Assembly: GCF_014648355.1 (NCBI RefSeq)
Contig: NZ_BMQY01000001.1
Span: 806,001-870,000, forward strand
Direction: 5' to 3'
Source: Couchioplanes azureus
GTDB lineage: Bacteria; Actinomycetota; Actinomycetes; Mycobacteriales; Micromonosporaceae
Length of the DNA stretch: 64,000 bases
Shown: positions 7,649 through 15,925 of the stretch, piece by piece
How positions within the stretch are numbered: position 1 is the stretch's first letter
How the letters are laid out: each line of letters opens with the position of its first letter
Position numbers and translations under genes: made by a program
The notes under the pieces: model-generated
What the model saw: the letters and a program-made list of their open reading frames with translations, nothing else
Database searches by the model: none
What the model was told of the DNA's origin: nothing

Positions 7649-9040
7649 TTACCTTCCGACCAGGCCGGTGCGGTTGATGAGCTGGTCGAGCATCGAATCG
7701 ATCGTGGTCAGGACCCGGGATGCGGCCTCGTACCCGCGCTGGTACGTGAGCAGGTTGGTCATCTCTTCGTCGAGGTTGACCCCGGCCTCGCCCTCGCGTG
7801 CCGCGTCGACCTGTTCCGTCACGACGGACTGGATCTCGGCGCGCCGGGCGGTACCCTGCGCGGCGACACCGAGGCGCCCGATCATCCCCTCGTACTCTCG
7901 GTCCGGGCCGCCGGGCGAGTCACCGATGTCGGCGATCGCGTCGGCGATCGAGTTGTCGAAGGTGCCGGCGGTCGCGGCGATCGCCACCTGGTCCGGGTCG
8001 GTGACCAGAACCTCGATGGAACCGTCCAGGCGACGCCCGAAGAAGTCGAGGCCGGTGCTTCCGTCGGTGCTGTAACCCGTGCGGTGCAGGGCGTTCACCT
8101 TGTTGATCATGTTGTTGCCGATCGATTCGAGCTCGCCCGCCAGGCCCGGGATGATCCTGGTCATGGTGTCGACCATGCCGCCCATCGTGCCGCCGGCCTC
8201 GGCCGTCTGCGGTGGGTTCCCGCTGTTCTTCCAGATCAGGCTCACCGGGTCGGCGGCCTGGTCCGCGAGCCGGTCGGCGCCGGCGAAGTCGATCTCGCGG
8301 ACCGTGGTCCCCGTGACCAGTCCCGAGCCGCCGATGAAGACGTCCATGCTGCCGTTGTCCCGCCTCCCGATGGTCGCGCCGGTGAGCTCGGCGAGCTTCA
8401 TGGCCAGCAGGTCGCGCTGATCCTCGAGCTCGTTCACCGTGATCCCGGAGGCGTTCGCCTTGACGATGCTGTCGTTGAGCTGGGCGATCGAGCGGGCGGT
8501 GCCGTTGACCTCCTCGACATAGGCGGACATCTGGACTTCGTTCTGCTTCCACTGCCGGGCGAGTGACTCGTGGGCGGCGTTCAACTGGTCGGCAACCGTG
8601 GCGCTCTGCTGGATCACGGCGGACCGGGGGGCGGCCAGCTGCGGATTGTTGGCCACGTCGTTCCAGCTGCCCCACATGTCGCGCAGCTGCGCCGCCAGCG
8701 CGGTGTCGCCCGGCTCGGCGAACGCGTCCTCGATCGCGGCGTACGCCGTCTTCTGGCTCGCCAGCAGCGCGTTCGCGGCGTGCTCGGTCCGGCCCCGGTT
8801 CTCCAGGAACTCGTCGCGCATACGCTGGACGTCGGACACGGCGACGCCGGTGCCGAGGCCGTCGGTTCGCGCGTACATGGTCGCGGTCGTCCCGCCCACC
8901 TGTGACTGCATGTGGACGCGCTGCCGGCTGTATCCCTCGGTGTTGGCGTTCGCGATGTTCTGCCCGGTCACGTCCAGTCCGCGCCGTTGCGCGTAGAGCG
9001 AGCTCAGTGCGGTGTTGATGCCACCGAAGCTGCTTGCCAT
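7649..9040 (-). CDS. flgK: FlgK, hook-filament junction protein (HAP1)
   Basis: A 463-aa HAP1. The N-terminus 'FGGINTALSSLYAQRRGLDVTGQNIANANTEGYSRQRV' is the rod/hook consensus, and the C-terminus 'TNLLTYQRGYEAASRVLTTIDSMLDQLINRTG' is the matching helix. It caps the hook and carries FlgL. The ATG overlaps the flgN stop codon by one base, so translation is coupled. It is smaller than the enteric protein (about 550 aa), with a reduced middle region. Confidence 0.96.
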   Translation of the reverse strand: MASSFGGINTALSSLYAQRRGLDVTGQNIANANTEGYSRQRVHMQSQVGGTTATMYARTDGLGTGVAVSDVQRMRDEFLENRGRTEHAANALLASQKTAYAAIEDAFAEPGDTALAAQLRDMWGSWNDVANNPQLAAPRSAVIQQSATVADQLNAAHESLARQWKQNEVQMSAYVEEVNGTARSIAQLNDSIVKANASGITVNELEDQRDLLAMKLAELTGATIGRRDNGSMDVFIGGSGLVTGTTVREIDFAGADRLADQAADPVSLIWKNSGNPPQTAEAGGTMGGMVDTMTRIIPGLAGELESIGNNMINKVNALHRTGYSTDGSTGLDFFGRRLDGSIEVLVTDPDQVAIAATAGTFDNSIADAIADIGDSPGGPDREYEGMIGRLGVAAQGTARRAEIQSVVTEQVDAAREGEAGVNLDEEMTNLLTYQRGYEAASRVLTTIDSMLDQLINRTGLVGR

Positions 9041-9525
9041 CAGATCGCCTCATCCACCAGGCTGGGGCGGCGCGCGCCGCCGGTGACGGTTTTGCCTTGC
9101 CGGCCATACGTTTCCACGGTTCCGGCGAACGCGAGCATCGTTTCGCGAGCCGCCCGCTGGCCGGCCGTGAGCAGTTCCCGGTTGCTCTCCGCCATGGCGC
9201 TGATCTCCGACGTCAGGGTCAGGAACGCCCGGCGGTGCTGGTGCAAAAGGTCGGACCACGGGGCCGGGGCCGCGTCCGCCAGTTCGCCGAGCGACGCCTC
9301 CGGGTGCAGTCCCAGCTCGGTCGCGACGCCCTGGGCGTAGGCCGCCCGCGCCACCTCGGTCTGCCGGATCTGGTCCAGCACCACCTCCACCTCGCGGGTG
9401 GCGTGGGCGAGCCAGCGGGACCGGTTCGAGGCGAGCAGCAACTGCTCCTCCTCGAGCTTGAAGAGGAGAAGCTCCAACAGCTCGCGTGCGCGCCACAGGA
9501 CACTGGACAGATCGGTCAGGCTCAC
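9040..9525 (-). CDS. flgN: FlgN export chaperone
   Basis: A 161-aa, mostly helical protein of the FlgN type: 'LSSVLWRARELLELLLFKLEEEQLLLASNRSRWLAHATREVEVVLDQIR'. It is expected to escort FlgK and FlgL to the export gate, and it sits directly before both genes. I chose the GTG at 9525, which has GGAGG a few bases upstream; the open frame runs further back but without a plausible start. It is the first gene of the leftward operon. A FliA-type promoter candidate lies at 9575-9601 on the same strand. Confidence 0.85.
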   Translation of the reverse strand: MSLTDLSSVLWRARELLELLLFKLEEEQLLLASNRSRWLAHATREVEVVLDQIRQTEVARAAYAQGVATELGLHPEASLGELADAAPAPWSDLLHQHRRAFLTLTSEISAMAESNRELLTAGQRAARETMLAFAGTVETYGRQGKTVTGGARRPSLVDEAI

Positions 9526-9574
9526 CGGGTCCTCCGTCTTCCGCGGGAGGCTTGCTTTCCTCCGCTCACCGGAC

Positions 9575-9601
9575 AAGTCGGCACTCCTCCTGCGTCTCTG
9601 A
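9575..9601 (-). promoter_or_regulatory. FliA-type promoter candidate for flgN operon
   Basis: On the minus strand TCAG (9601-9598), 15 bases, then GCCGACTT (9582-9575). The predicted start is near 9567, about 42 bases before the flgN GTG. It matches the motif before fliC on the opposite strand. Confidence 0.55.
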
Positions 9602-9700
9602 GGACTTGAGCACGCTTCGGTTGCGAACCGGTGCCGCAGGGTTTCCGGACTTCCGGCACCGCTCTCCTCAAGGCTGTCCTGAAGAAATCTCAAATACTCC

Positions 9701-9727
9701 TCAAGACCGGTGGGCCCCCGCCGAACA
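9701..9727 (+). promoter_or_regulatory. FliA-type promoter candidate for fliC
   Basis: TCAA at 9701-9704, 15 bases, GCCGAACA at 9720-9727. The predicted start is near 9735, leaving a leader of about 60 bases before the fliC ATG. Confidence 0.7.
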
Positions 9728-9751
9728 GTCATGGCGTAAGCACAACGGCTC

Positions 9752-9787
9752 ACGGATGGGCCGGTCAGGGACCCCACTCAAGGAGGA
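9752..9787 (+). promoter_or_regulatory. Candidate CsrA-binding sites in the fliC leader
   Basis: ACGGATG at 9752-9758 matches the CsrA core (A-GGA-T), and two GGA triplets lie in the ribosome-binding site AAGGAGGA at 9780-9787. A first site upstream and a second over the ribosome site is the arrangement known for CsrA control of hag in Bacillus. A small stem (GGTC/GACC) lies between them. csrA and fliW are in the neighbouring operon. Confidence 0.5.
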
Positions 9788-9794
9788 ACTTCAA

Positions 9795-10658
9795 ATGGGT
9801 CTTCGCATCAACCAGAACATCGCTGCCCAGAACGCCTACCGCAGCCTCTCGACCTCCGACAGCCAGATGTCGAAGTCGCTGGAGAAGCTGTCGTCGGGTT
9901 TCCGGATCAACCGGGCCGCCGACGACGCCGCGGGTCTGGCGATCAGCGAGGGCCTGCGCAGCCAGGTCGGTGGCCTCAAGGTCGCCACGCGCAACGCCCA
10001 GGACGGCGTCAGCGTCGTCCAGACCGCTGAGGGTGCGCTCAACGAGGTGCACTCGATCCTGCAGCGCGGTCGTGACCTGCAGGTGCAGGCGGCCAACGGC
10101 AGCAACAACGATGACTCGCTCGCCGCGATCAACTCCGAGCTGACCGCGCTCGGCGAGGAGATCCGGGCCATCGGCAAGCGCACCGAGTTCAACGGTGTGA
10201 AGCTGCTCGAGACCACCCCCGGTTCGGGTACCGGTGCCACGCTCAGCTTCCAGGTGGGCGCGAACGCCGGTGACCAGCTGACCGTGGACCTGTCGAACCT
10301 GGACCTCGAGGGTGCGGCGGACTCGCTCGACGCCGCCGCGACCGCCAACCTCACGGCCGCCGGTGCCGCTCGGGTGACGGCGCAGGACACCGCCCTCGAC
10401 GGCCTCACCACGCAGATCACCGCCATCTCGACCGAGCGGGCCAACCTGGGTGCTTCCCAGAACCGGCTCGAGCACACCATCAACAACCTCAACACCACGG
10501 TCGAGAACCTGTCGGCGTCCGAGAGCCGGATCCGCGACACCGACATGGCGCAGGAGATGATGAGCTTCACCCGCTCGCAGATCCTGTCCCAGGCGGGCAC
10601 CGCCATGCTGGCGCAGGCGAACCAGTCGCAGCAGGGCGTCCTGTCCCTCCTGCGCTGA
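9795..10658 (+). CDS. fliC: Flagellin
   Basis: A 287-aa filament protein. N-terminal D0/D1 helices 'GLRINQNIAAQNAYRSLSTSDSQMSKSLEKLSSGFRINRAADDAAGLAISEGLRSQ' and C-terminal 'RIRDTDMAQEMMSFTRSQILSQAGTAMLAQANQSQQGVLSLLR' are textbook flagellin. The central surface domain is almost absent, so the filament should be thin and smooth. The ATG has AAGGAGGA six bases upstream. It has its own FliA-type promoter and ends before a strong hairpin (10700-10734), so it is a single-gene, strongly expressed unit. CsrA/FliW control of translation is likely. Confidence 0.98.
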   Translation: MGLRINQNIAAQNAYRSLSTSDSQMSKSLEKLSSGFRINRAADDAAGLAISEGLRSQVGGLKVATRNAQDGVSVVQTAEGALNEVHSILQRGRDLQVQAANGSNNDDSLAAINSELTALGEEIRAIGKRTEFNGVKLLETTPGSGTGATLSFQVGANAGDQLTVDLSNLDLEGAADSLDAAATANLTAAGAARVTAQDTALDGLTTQITAISTERANLGASQNRLEHTINNLNTTVENLSASESRIRDTDMAQEMMSFTRSQILSQAGTAMLAQANQSQQGVLSLLR

Positions 10659-10672
10659 TAGCTGCATCACGC

Positions 10673-10699
10673 TCAGCAAACTGAACAGACAACCGAATA
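10673..10699 (+). promoter_or_regulatory. FliA-type promoter candidate for fliD
   Basis: TCAG at 10673-10676, 15 bases, ACCGAATA at 10692-10699. The predicted start is near 10706, inside the left arm of the fliC terminator, so promoter and terminator overlap. Confidence 0.5.
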
Positions 10700-10734
10700 G
10701 ACGGGCGGCCGGCGATTCTCGCCGACCGCCCGTC
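10700..10734 (+). terminator. fliC terminator hairpin
   Basis: Arms 10700-10714 and 10720-10734 pair over 15 bases with one mismatch and a five-base loop. There is no T tract. It lies 42 bases past the fliC stop codon. Confidence 0.75.
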
Positions 10735-10769
10735 GGGTATCAGGATCGACGAAGAAAAGGAGCGCCACG

Positions 10770-12254
10770 ATGGCTAGTGTCGACGGACTTGTCACCGGCA
10801 TGAGCACCTCGGCCACGGTTGCCCAGCTCATGCAGGTCGAGGCACTCCCGCAGACCGCCCTCAAGAACAAGGTCACCGCCCAGAACAAGGCGCTGACCGC
10901 GCTCCAGAACCTGAACGGCAAGATGTCGGCCCTGGTCACCGCGGCCAAGGCGCTCAGCGACCCGGGCAGCTGGACCGGGGTGAAGGCGACGTCGAGCTCG
11001 GATGCCGCCGTCGTCACCGCCCTGCCCGGCGCGTCCGCCGGCTCGTTCAGCTTCAAGGTCGAGGCGCTGGCGGCGACGCACACGGCGACCTTCACCGGGG
11101 GTACCGTCTCCTCGGCGAGTGACGGCACGCTGGCGCCCGTCATGGCCGGAAGCACCTTCGACATCAGGCTGGCGGACGGTTCCACGAAGACGCTCACCCC
11201 GGCGAGCAAGTCGCTGAACTCGGTGGTCGCCGCGATCAACGGCGAGGCCAACTCCGCGTTCAAGGCCGCGGCGGTGCAGGTCGCGCCGGGCCAGTACACG
11301 CTGCAGCTCACCGCGAAGACCTCGGGTGCGACCGCCGCGTTCTCCAACGACATCGACCCGGCCCTCGACCCCGCCGCCGCCCGGCCGCTCAGCGCCGCCG
11401 TGACCGGCCTGAACCTGGGCGCCCCGACGCTCACCAGCCAGGGCGCCGACGCCAAGCTCAAGATGGGCACGACGGTCGACGCCGTGACCATCACCTCCGC
11501 GACGAACACCTTCGCCGAGGTGCAGCCGGGCGTGACCGTCACCGCCACGAAGGTGCAGGCCGCCTCCGACGCCCCCGTCAACATCAGCCTCGCCAGCGAC
11601 CCCGAGGCTCTCGCCACCAAGGTGCAGACCCTGGTCGAGGCCGCCAACGCGGCGCTCAGCGAGATCGCGACCCAGACCAAGGGCAAGACCAGCACCACCG
11701 CGGCCGGGGCGCTGGCCGGCGACAGCGCCATGCGCGCACTGAGCCAGGAGATCCTGAGCACCGTAGCCACCGGTGCCGGGACGCTGGGCAGCTTCAAGTC
11801 GGTCGGCATCGAGGTGGACCGCGGCGGCAAGCTGAAGTTCAACAAGGAGGACTTCACCAAGGCGTACGCCGCCGACCCCGCCAAGACGCAGGCGTACTTC
11901 GACTCCTACACCGAGGTGCCGCACGCGAAGGCCAATGCCACCAAGTTCGACCCGGGCTGGGACCAGGCGCAGGGCATCGCCAACAAGCTGCTGACCGTGG
12001 GCATGAAGGCGGGCGACGGCATCAAGCTGCCCACCGACCCGGCGGACAAGGTCGTGGAAGGCACGATCGAAGGCCTCATCAAGCGCCGTAACGCGTCCAT
12101 CAGGTCCCTCAACGACCAGGTCAGCGCCTGGGACGTCCGGCTGGACCTGCGCAAGTCGGCACTGGAGCGGCAGTTCGCCAACCTCGAGACCGCAATGGGC
12201 AAGATGCAGCAACAATCCTCCTGGCTGGCGGGTCAGCTCGCCAGCCTCGGCTGA
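10770..12254 (+). CDS. fliD: FliD filament cap
   Basis: A 494-aa HAP2. The N-terminus 'SVDGLVTGMSTSATVAQLMQVEALPQTALKNKVTAQNKALTALQNLNGKMSAL' and the C-terminal coiled region ('RNASIRSLNDQVSAWDVRLDLRKSALERQFANLETAMGKMQQQSSWLAGQLASL') fit the FliD family. It caps the growing filament and folds flagellin there. AAAAGGAG lies upstream of the ATG. It is the first gene of fliD-fliS-orf, which ends at a T-tailed terminator at 13026. Confidence 0.95.
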   Translation: MASVDGLVTGMSTSATVAQLMQVEALPQTALKNKVTAQNKALTALQNLNGKMSALVTAAKALSDPGSWTGVKATSSSDAAVVTALPGASAGSFSFKVEALAATHTATFTGGTVSSASDGTLAPVMAGSTFDIRLADGSTKTLTPASKSLNSVVAAINGEANSAFKAAAVQVAPGQYTLQLTAKTSGATAAFSNDIDPALDPAAARPLSAAVTGLNLGAPTLTSQGADAKLKMGTTVDAVTITSATNTFAEVQPGVTVTATKVQAASDAPVNISLASDPEALATKVQTLVEAANAALSEIATQTKGKTSTTAAGALAGDSAMRALSQEILSTVATGAGTLGSFKSVGIEVDRGGKLKFNKEDFTKAYAADPAKTQAYFDSYTEVPHAKANATKFDPGWDQAQGIANKLLTVGMKAGDGIKLPTDPADKVVEGTIEGLIKRRNASIRSLNDQVSAWDVRLDLRKSALERQFANLETAMGKMQQQSSWLAGQLASLG

Positions 12255-12268
12255 CCGGAGCGCACTTC

Positions 12269-12661
12269 ATGACCAATCCTTCACCGGCCATGCGCGAGCG
12301 CTATCTCGCCGACTCCATCGCCACCGCCTCGCCGTCCAAGCTGCTGCTGATGCTCTTCGACCGGCTGATCCTGGACCTCAGCCGCGGCGAGCAGGCGTTG
12401 CTCGACGGCAACCGGCCCGAGGCCAACAGCCACCTGAAGCACGCCCAGGACATCGTCACCGAGTTGCACGTGTCGCTGAACCTGGACGCGTGGGAGGGTG
12501 CCAAGGGCCTGGCCTCGCTCTACGCCTTCGTCGAGACCGAGCTGATCAGCGCGAACATCCAGGGCGAAGGGGCCAAGGTGACCGCGATCCGCGAGCTCAT
12601 GGAGCCGCTGCGCGACACCTGGCGCGAGGCGGCGCTGGCCGCGGCAGCCGCCGAGGGGTGA
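12269..12661 (+). CDS. fliS: FliS flagellin chaperone
   Basis: A 130-aa helical chaperone: 'RERYLADSIATASPSKLLLMLFDRLILDLSRGEQAL' and 'HLKHAQDIVTELHVSLNLDAWEGAKGLASLYAFVETELISANI' are typical FliS. It binds the C-terminus of flagellin in the cytoplasm and keeps it from polymerising before export. It follows fliD by 14 bases and precedes a small unknown gene by 3 bases. Confidence 0.95.
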   Translation: MTNPSPAMRERYLADSIATASPSKLLLMLFDRLILDLSRGEQALLDGNRPEANSHLKHAQDIVTELHVSLNLDAWEGAKGLASLYAFVETELISANIQGEGAKVTAIRELMEPLRDTWREAALAAAAAEG

Positions 12662-12664
12662 CCG

Positions 12665-12991
12665 GTGATGGCCGACGACTGGCGGCAGGCCTGGATCAGC
12701 GCCCTCGACGAGCTCGAGGCGGACGTCGAGGCCGTCGAGCGGATGATCGCGGACGAACACCGCAGCCAGGAACTGCCGTTGGCCAAGCCGTGGGAGCCGC
12801 CTGCCGGTCTAGGCCCCCTTCCGCTCGATCTACGGCCACGGGCCGACTACATCCTGACCCGGCAGCTGGAGGCCGCGAAGGCGGCGGCCATGGCGATCAC
12901 CGCCAACCGCCGGCAGAACGCTTTCGCCTCACGGGTCGAGGTCGGCACCGCCGGCAAGCAGGTGCCCACCTATATCGACTGTGCCATGTGA
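12665..12991 (+). CDS. Unknown small protein after fliS (possible export chaperone by position)
   Basis: A 108-aa protein without a motif I recognise. The first half is acidic and helical ('WISALDELEADVEAVERMIADE'), the middle is Pro-rich, and the second half is helical with an Ala-rich stretch. Start is GTG at 12665, with ATG three bases on; GAGGGG in the end of fliS serves as ribosome site. fliT, encoding the FliD chaperone, often follows fliS, and size and charge would allow that role, but I see no sequence resemblance strong enough to name it. It is the last gene before the terminator. Confidence 0.75.
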   Translation: MMADDWRQAWISALDELEADVEAVERMIADEHRSQELPLAKPWEPPAGLGPLPLDLRPRADYILTRQLEAAKAAAMAITANRRQNAFASRVEVGTAGKQVPTYIDCAM

Positions 12992-13025
12992 CGCAGCAGC
13001 ACCATCGGCACCATCGTCACCGGAG

Positions 13026-13057
13026 CCCGGTGTCCCGGTCAGGGACGCCGGGTTTTT
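13026..13057 (+). terminator. Rho-independent terminator of fliD-fliS-orf
   Basis: Arms 13026-13036 and 13042-13052 pair over 11 bases (one G-T) around GGTCA, followed by five T residues at 13053-13057. It is the only hairpin seen here with a clear T tract. Confidence 0.85.
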
Positions 13058-13087
13058 CCGTGCAACCGGTCAGCAACCGTTCGGCGC

Positions 13088-13114
13088 TCAGCGGATCCGG
13101 GTCCGGGCCGAAGC
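13088..13114 (+). promoter_or_regulatory. FliA-type promoter candidate for flgB operon
   Basis: TCAG at 13088-13091, 15 bases, GCCGAAGC at 13107-13114. The predicted start is near 13121, giving a leader of about 72 bases. It heads flgB-flgC-fliE-fliF-fliG-fliH-fliI. Confidence 0.7.
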
Positions 13115-13192
13115 GAAAGGTACGAGCAAAGGACTGCTTGTAAAGGAAGCCAAGGACCGGCGCCCTCGCACCACTCGGAAGGAACGCTCGCC

Positions 13193-13540
13193 GTGTTCGA
13201 TGACGTCGCATCGTCCTCGCTCCGCGTCGCAGTCGCCGGCCTGTCCGCCCGGCAGAACGCCATCGCCAACAACATCGCCAATATCGAGACCCCCGGCTAC
13301 AAGGCTCGTAAGGTCAAGTTCGAGGAGGCGCTCAGCAGCGCGGTCGCGCACGGCCAGTCGCCCTCGACGGTCACGCCGAGCGTGCACGACTCGCTCGAGC
13401 CGACGCGCCTCAACGGCAGCAACGTCAACCTGGACCAGGAGACGCTCTCGCACATCGACACCACGATGCGCTACCAGCTCACCATCCGCGCTCTCGACGG
13501 CAAGTACAGCCTGATCCGCGACGCCATCAAGGGGGCCTGA
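13193..13540 (+). CDS. flgB: FlgB proximal rod protein
   Basis: A 115-aa rod protein with the rod/hook consensus 'AVAGLSARQNAIANNIANIETPGYKARKVKFEEAL' and the FlgB-type end 'HIDTTMRYQLTIRALDGKYSLIRDAIK'. It forms the base of the rod with FlgC and FliE. GTG start with GGAAGGA upstream. It opens a seven-gene operon. Confidence 0.95.
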   Translation: MFDDVASSSLRVAVAGLSARQNAIANNIANIETPGYKARKVKFEEALSSAVAHGQSPSTVTPSVHDSLEPTRLNGSNVNLDQETLSHIDTTMRYQLTIRALDGKYSLIRDAIKGA

Positions 13541-13545
13541 CCTAG

Positions 13546-13941
13546 ATGAGCACCTTCAACGCGATCGGTGTGGCCGCAACCGGCGTGACCGTGTACCGCA
13601 AGTGGCTCGACGCCGTGTCGGACAACATCGCCAACATCGACAACGTCAGCCGGACGTCCGAGAACGCCTTCCAGGCCCGCTACGTCGTGGCCCAGGAGGC
13701 GCAGGACGGCAACGGCGCCCAGGTCGGCGGCATCGCCCTGGGCAGCGCCGAGGGCCGGCTCTCCTACGAGCCCGACAACCCGCTGGCGGACACCGAGGGC
13801 TACGTGCGCCGCCCGGACATCGACCTCGGCAGCCAGATGGCTCAGATGATCATGGCGCAGCGCTCGTACCAGGCGAACCTGTCGGTCGTCGACCGGGCAC
13901 GGGAGTCGTACCAGGCCGCGATCAACCTCGGGAAGGCCTGA
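13546..13941 (+). CDS. flgC: FlgC proximal rod protein
   Basis: A 131-aa rod protein: 'FNAIGVAATGVTVYRKWLDAVSDNIANIDNVSRTSENAFQARYVV' and the C-terminal 'GYVRRPDIDLGSQMAQMIMAQRSYQANLSVVDRARESYQAAINLG' are diagnostic of FlgC. It starts 5 bases after the flgB stop and is followed by fliE after 2 bases, so it is part of one tightly packed operon. Confidence 0.95.
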   Translation: MSTFNAIGVAATGVTVYRKWLDAVSDNIANIDNVSRTSENAFQARYVVAQEAQDGNGAQVGGIALGSAEGRLSYEPDNPLADTEGYVRRPDIDLGSQMAQMIMAQRSYQANLSVVDRARESYQAAINLGKA

Positions 13942-13943
13942 TC

Positions 13944-14288
13944 ATGACCTCCCCCATCGGTGCGCTCGGCGCCGTCGGCGGCGTGACCGGCGTCGGCGGG
14001 GTCGGCGGCGTGAGCGGGGTGTCCGGTGTCGGCGGGCTCGCCGGCACCGAGCAGGTCAGCGGACCGAACTCCGACTTCGCCAGCATGTTGTCGAAGGGTC
14101 TGGAGAGCGTGCAGGCGGCCCAGACCAAGGCGGGCGACCTGGCCGTGCAGGTGGCCAACGGCACGCTCCAGGACCCGGCGCAGTACACCATGGCTTCCAC
14201 CGAGGCCGCCCTCGGCCTCCAGCTGACCATGGCGATCCGGAACAAGGCCGTCGAGGCCTTCCAGGAAATCATGAGAATGCAGGCGTAA
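13944..14288 (+). CDS. fliE: FliE, MS-ring to rod adaptor
   Basis: A 114-aa protein whose C-terminal 75 residues are FliE-like: 'FASMLSKGLESVQAAQTKAGDLAVQVANGTL' and 'AALGLQLTMAIRNKAVEAFQEIMRMQ'. It joins the MS ring to the rod and is among the first exported substrates. The N-terminus carries a short Gly/Val-rich repeat (GVGG, GVSG units, residues 8-33) that usual FliE proteins lack. One base separates its stop from the fliF ATG. Confidence 0.92.
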   Translation: MTSPIGALGAVGGVTGVGGVGGVSGVSGVGGLAGTEQVSGPNSDFASMLSKGLESVQAAQTKAGDLAVQVANGTLQDPAQYTMASTEAALGLQLTMAIRNKAVEAFQEIMRMQA

Positions 14289-14289
14289 C

Positions 14290-15882
14290 ATGACGGACCG
14301 TCTCCCCGCGCCCGTACGCAAGGTCGGCGACACCTTCAAGTCCTTCACCCCGGGGCAGAAGGCCGTGACGATCGCGACGGTGCTCGCCCTCGCCATCGGC
14401 GGCTACTTCTTCGCCACCTGGGCCTCGAAGCCGTCGTACTCCGCACTGTTCAGCAACCTGTCGAGCAAGGACGCCAGCGCGATCGTCGAGTCGCTGCAGA
14501 AGTCCAGCACGCCGTACGAACTGGCCAACGGCGGCACCACCATCATGGTGCCGCAGGACCAGGTGTACGACCTGCGCCTGCAGCTCTCCGGCGAGGGCCT
14601 GCCCGGAGAGTCGGAGACGGGCTACGCGCTGCTCGACCAGCAGGGCATCACCACCAGCGACTTCATGCAGCACACCAACTACCAGCGGGCCCTGCAGGGC
14701 GAGCTGGCCAACACCATCAAGGCGATCGACGGCGTCGAGGCGGCGACCGTCAATCTGGTGATTCCGCAGAAGGACGTCTTCGCCGACGACCAGAACAAGA
14801 CCACCGCCTCGGTGCTCGTGCAGTCGTCGCCCAACAAGCCGCTGTCCAACCAGACCGTGCAGGCGATCGTGCACCTCGTCGCCTCGAGCGTGGAGGGCCT
14901 CGACCCGACCAACGTCACCGTGGCCGGCGCGGACGGCAAGATCCTCTCGACCGGCGGCGGTCAGGCCGTGGCCACCGGCGGGGACAGCGGCGCCGACTCG
15001 CAGACCGTCGCCTTCCAGAACCGCCTGAACCAGTCGTTGCAGAACATGCTCGACGCCGTGGTCGGACCGGGCCACGCCGTGGTCACCACCACCGCCGAGC
15101 TGGACTTCGACCAGACCCAGACCACCACGGAGACGTACACCTCGGATCCGAACGTGGCCGCGCTGTCGGAGAGCATCAGCCGCGAGGCGTACAACGGCAA
15201 CGGCACCGGCACCGGCGGCGTGCTCGGCCCGGACAACATCCAGGGGCCCGCCGCGGCCGGCGGCGCCGGCCAGTACGAGAACACCAACCAGGTCCGCAAC
15301 AACGCCGTCAACAAGACCACCGAGGCCCGCAACAGCGCCCCGGGCGGCATCAAGCGGCTCAACGTCGCCGTGCTGCTGGACGCCACCACCGCGGGCGCGG
15401 TGAACCAGGCGGACGTGCAGCAGCTGGTCAGCGCCGCGGCCGGCATCGACCCCACCCGGGGCGACACGATCGCGGTCAGCGCGATGGCGTTCGACACCAG
15501 CGCCGCGACGGCCGCCAAGGACGCCCTGGCCGCCTCGGCCGCCGCCGAGCAGAGCGCCAAGCAGAGCTCGCTGATCAAGACGGCGGCGATGGCGCTGGTC
15601 GTACTCTTCCTGATCTTCCTCGCCTGGCGCTGGAGCCGGAAGCAGAAGAAGCGCAAGGCGCTGACCCCGGCCGAGCTCAAGCACCTCGAGGACATGCAGG
15701 CCGCCCTGGAGGCCCAGCGCCTCGCCGAGCTGAACGCGGCGATCCCGTCGCCGGCGATCGAGGCCGCGAACATCAACCACGAGGAGCTCGAGGGCCGCCA
15801 GCGCGAGATCGAGCAGATGGTGCAGGAACAGCCGGAGGAGATGGCCGCGCTGCTGCGCGGATGGCTGGGCGCCGGTCGCTGA
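14290..15882 (+). CDS. fliF: FliF MS-ring protein
   Basis: A 530-aa inner-membrane ring protein. A first membrane segment lies near residues 28-50 (AVTIATVLALAIGGYFFATWA). Two ring-building regions follow ('YSALFSNLSSKDASAIVESLQKSSTPYELANGGTTIMVP' and 'VSVDLxxP'-type stretches), then a second membrane helix near 435-455 (AAMALVVLFLIFLAWRW). The cytoplasmic tail after it binds FliG ('QREIEQMVQEQPEEMAALLRGWL'). It makes the base of the motor and houses the export gate. Confidence 0.97.
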   Translation: MTDRLPAPVRKVGDTFKSFTPGQKAVTIATVLALAIGGYFFATWASKPSYSALFSNLSSKDASAIVESLQKSSTPYELANGGTTIMVPQDQVYDLRLQLSGEGLPGESETGYALLDQQGITTSDFMQHTNYQRALQGELANTIKAIDGVEAATVNLVIPQKDVFADDQNKTTASVLVQSSPNKPLSNQTVQAIVHLVASSVEGLDPTNVTVAGADGKILSTGGGQAVATGGDSGADSQTVAFQNRLNQSLQNMLDAVVGPGHAVVTTTAELDFDQTQTTTETYTSDPNVAALSESISREAYNGNGTGTGGVLGPDNIQGPAAAGGAGQYENTNQVRNNAVNKTTEARNSAPGGIKRLNVAVLLDATTAGAVNQADVQQLVSAAAGIDPTRGDTIAVSAMAFDTSAATAAKDALAASAAAEQSAKQSSLIKTAAMALVVLFLIFLAWRWSRKQKKRKALTPAELKHLEDMQAALEAQRLAELNAAIPSPAIEAANINHEELEGRQREIEQMVQEQPEEMAALLRGWLGAGR

Positions 15883-15925
15883 CTGACCGGACGGGATCCA
15901 CCCCCTGGTTCAAGGAGGAACCGCA

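Noticed and set aside
12490..13143. Frame across fliS end, the small unknown gene and the flgB leader
   Set aside because: It crosses a clear terminator and two better-supported genes in other frames.
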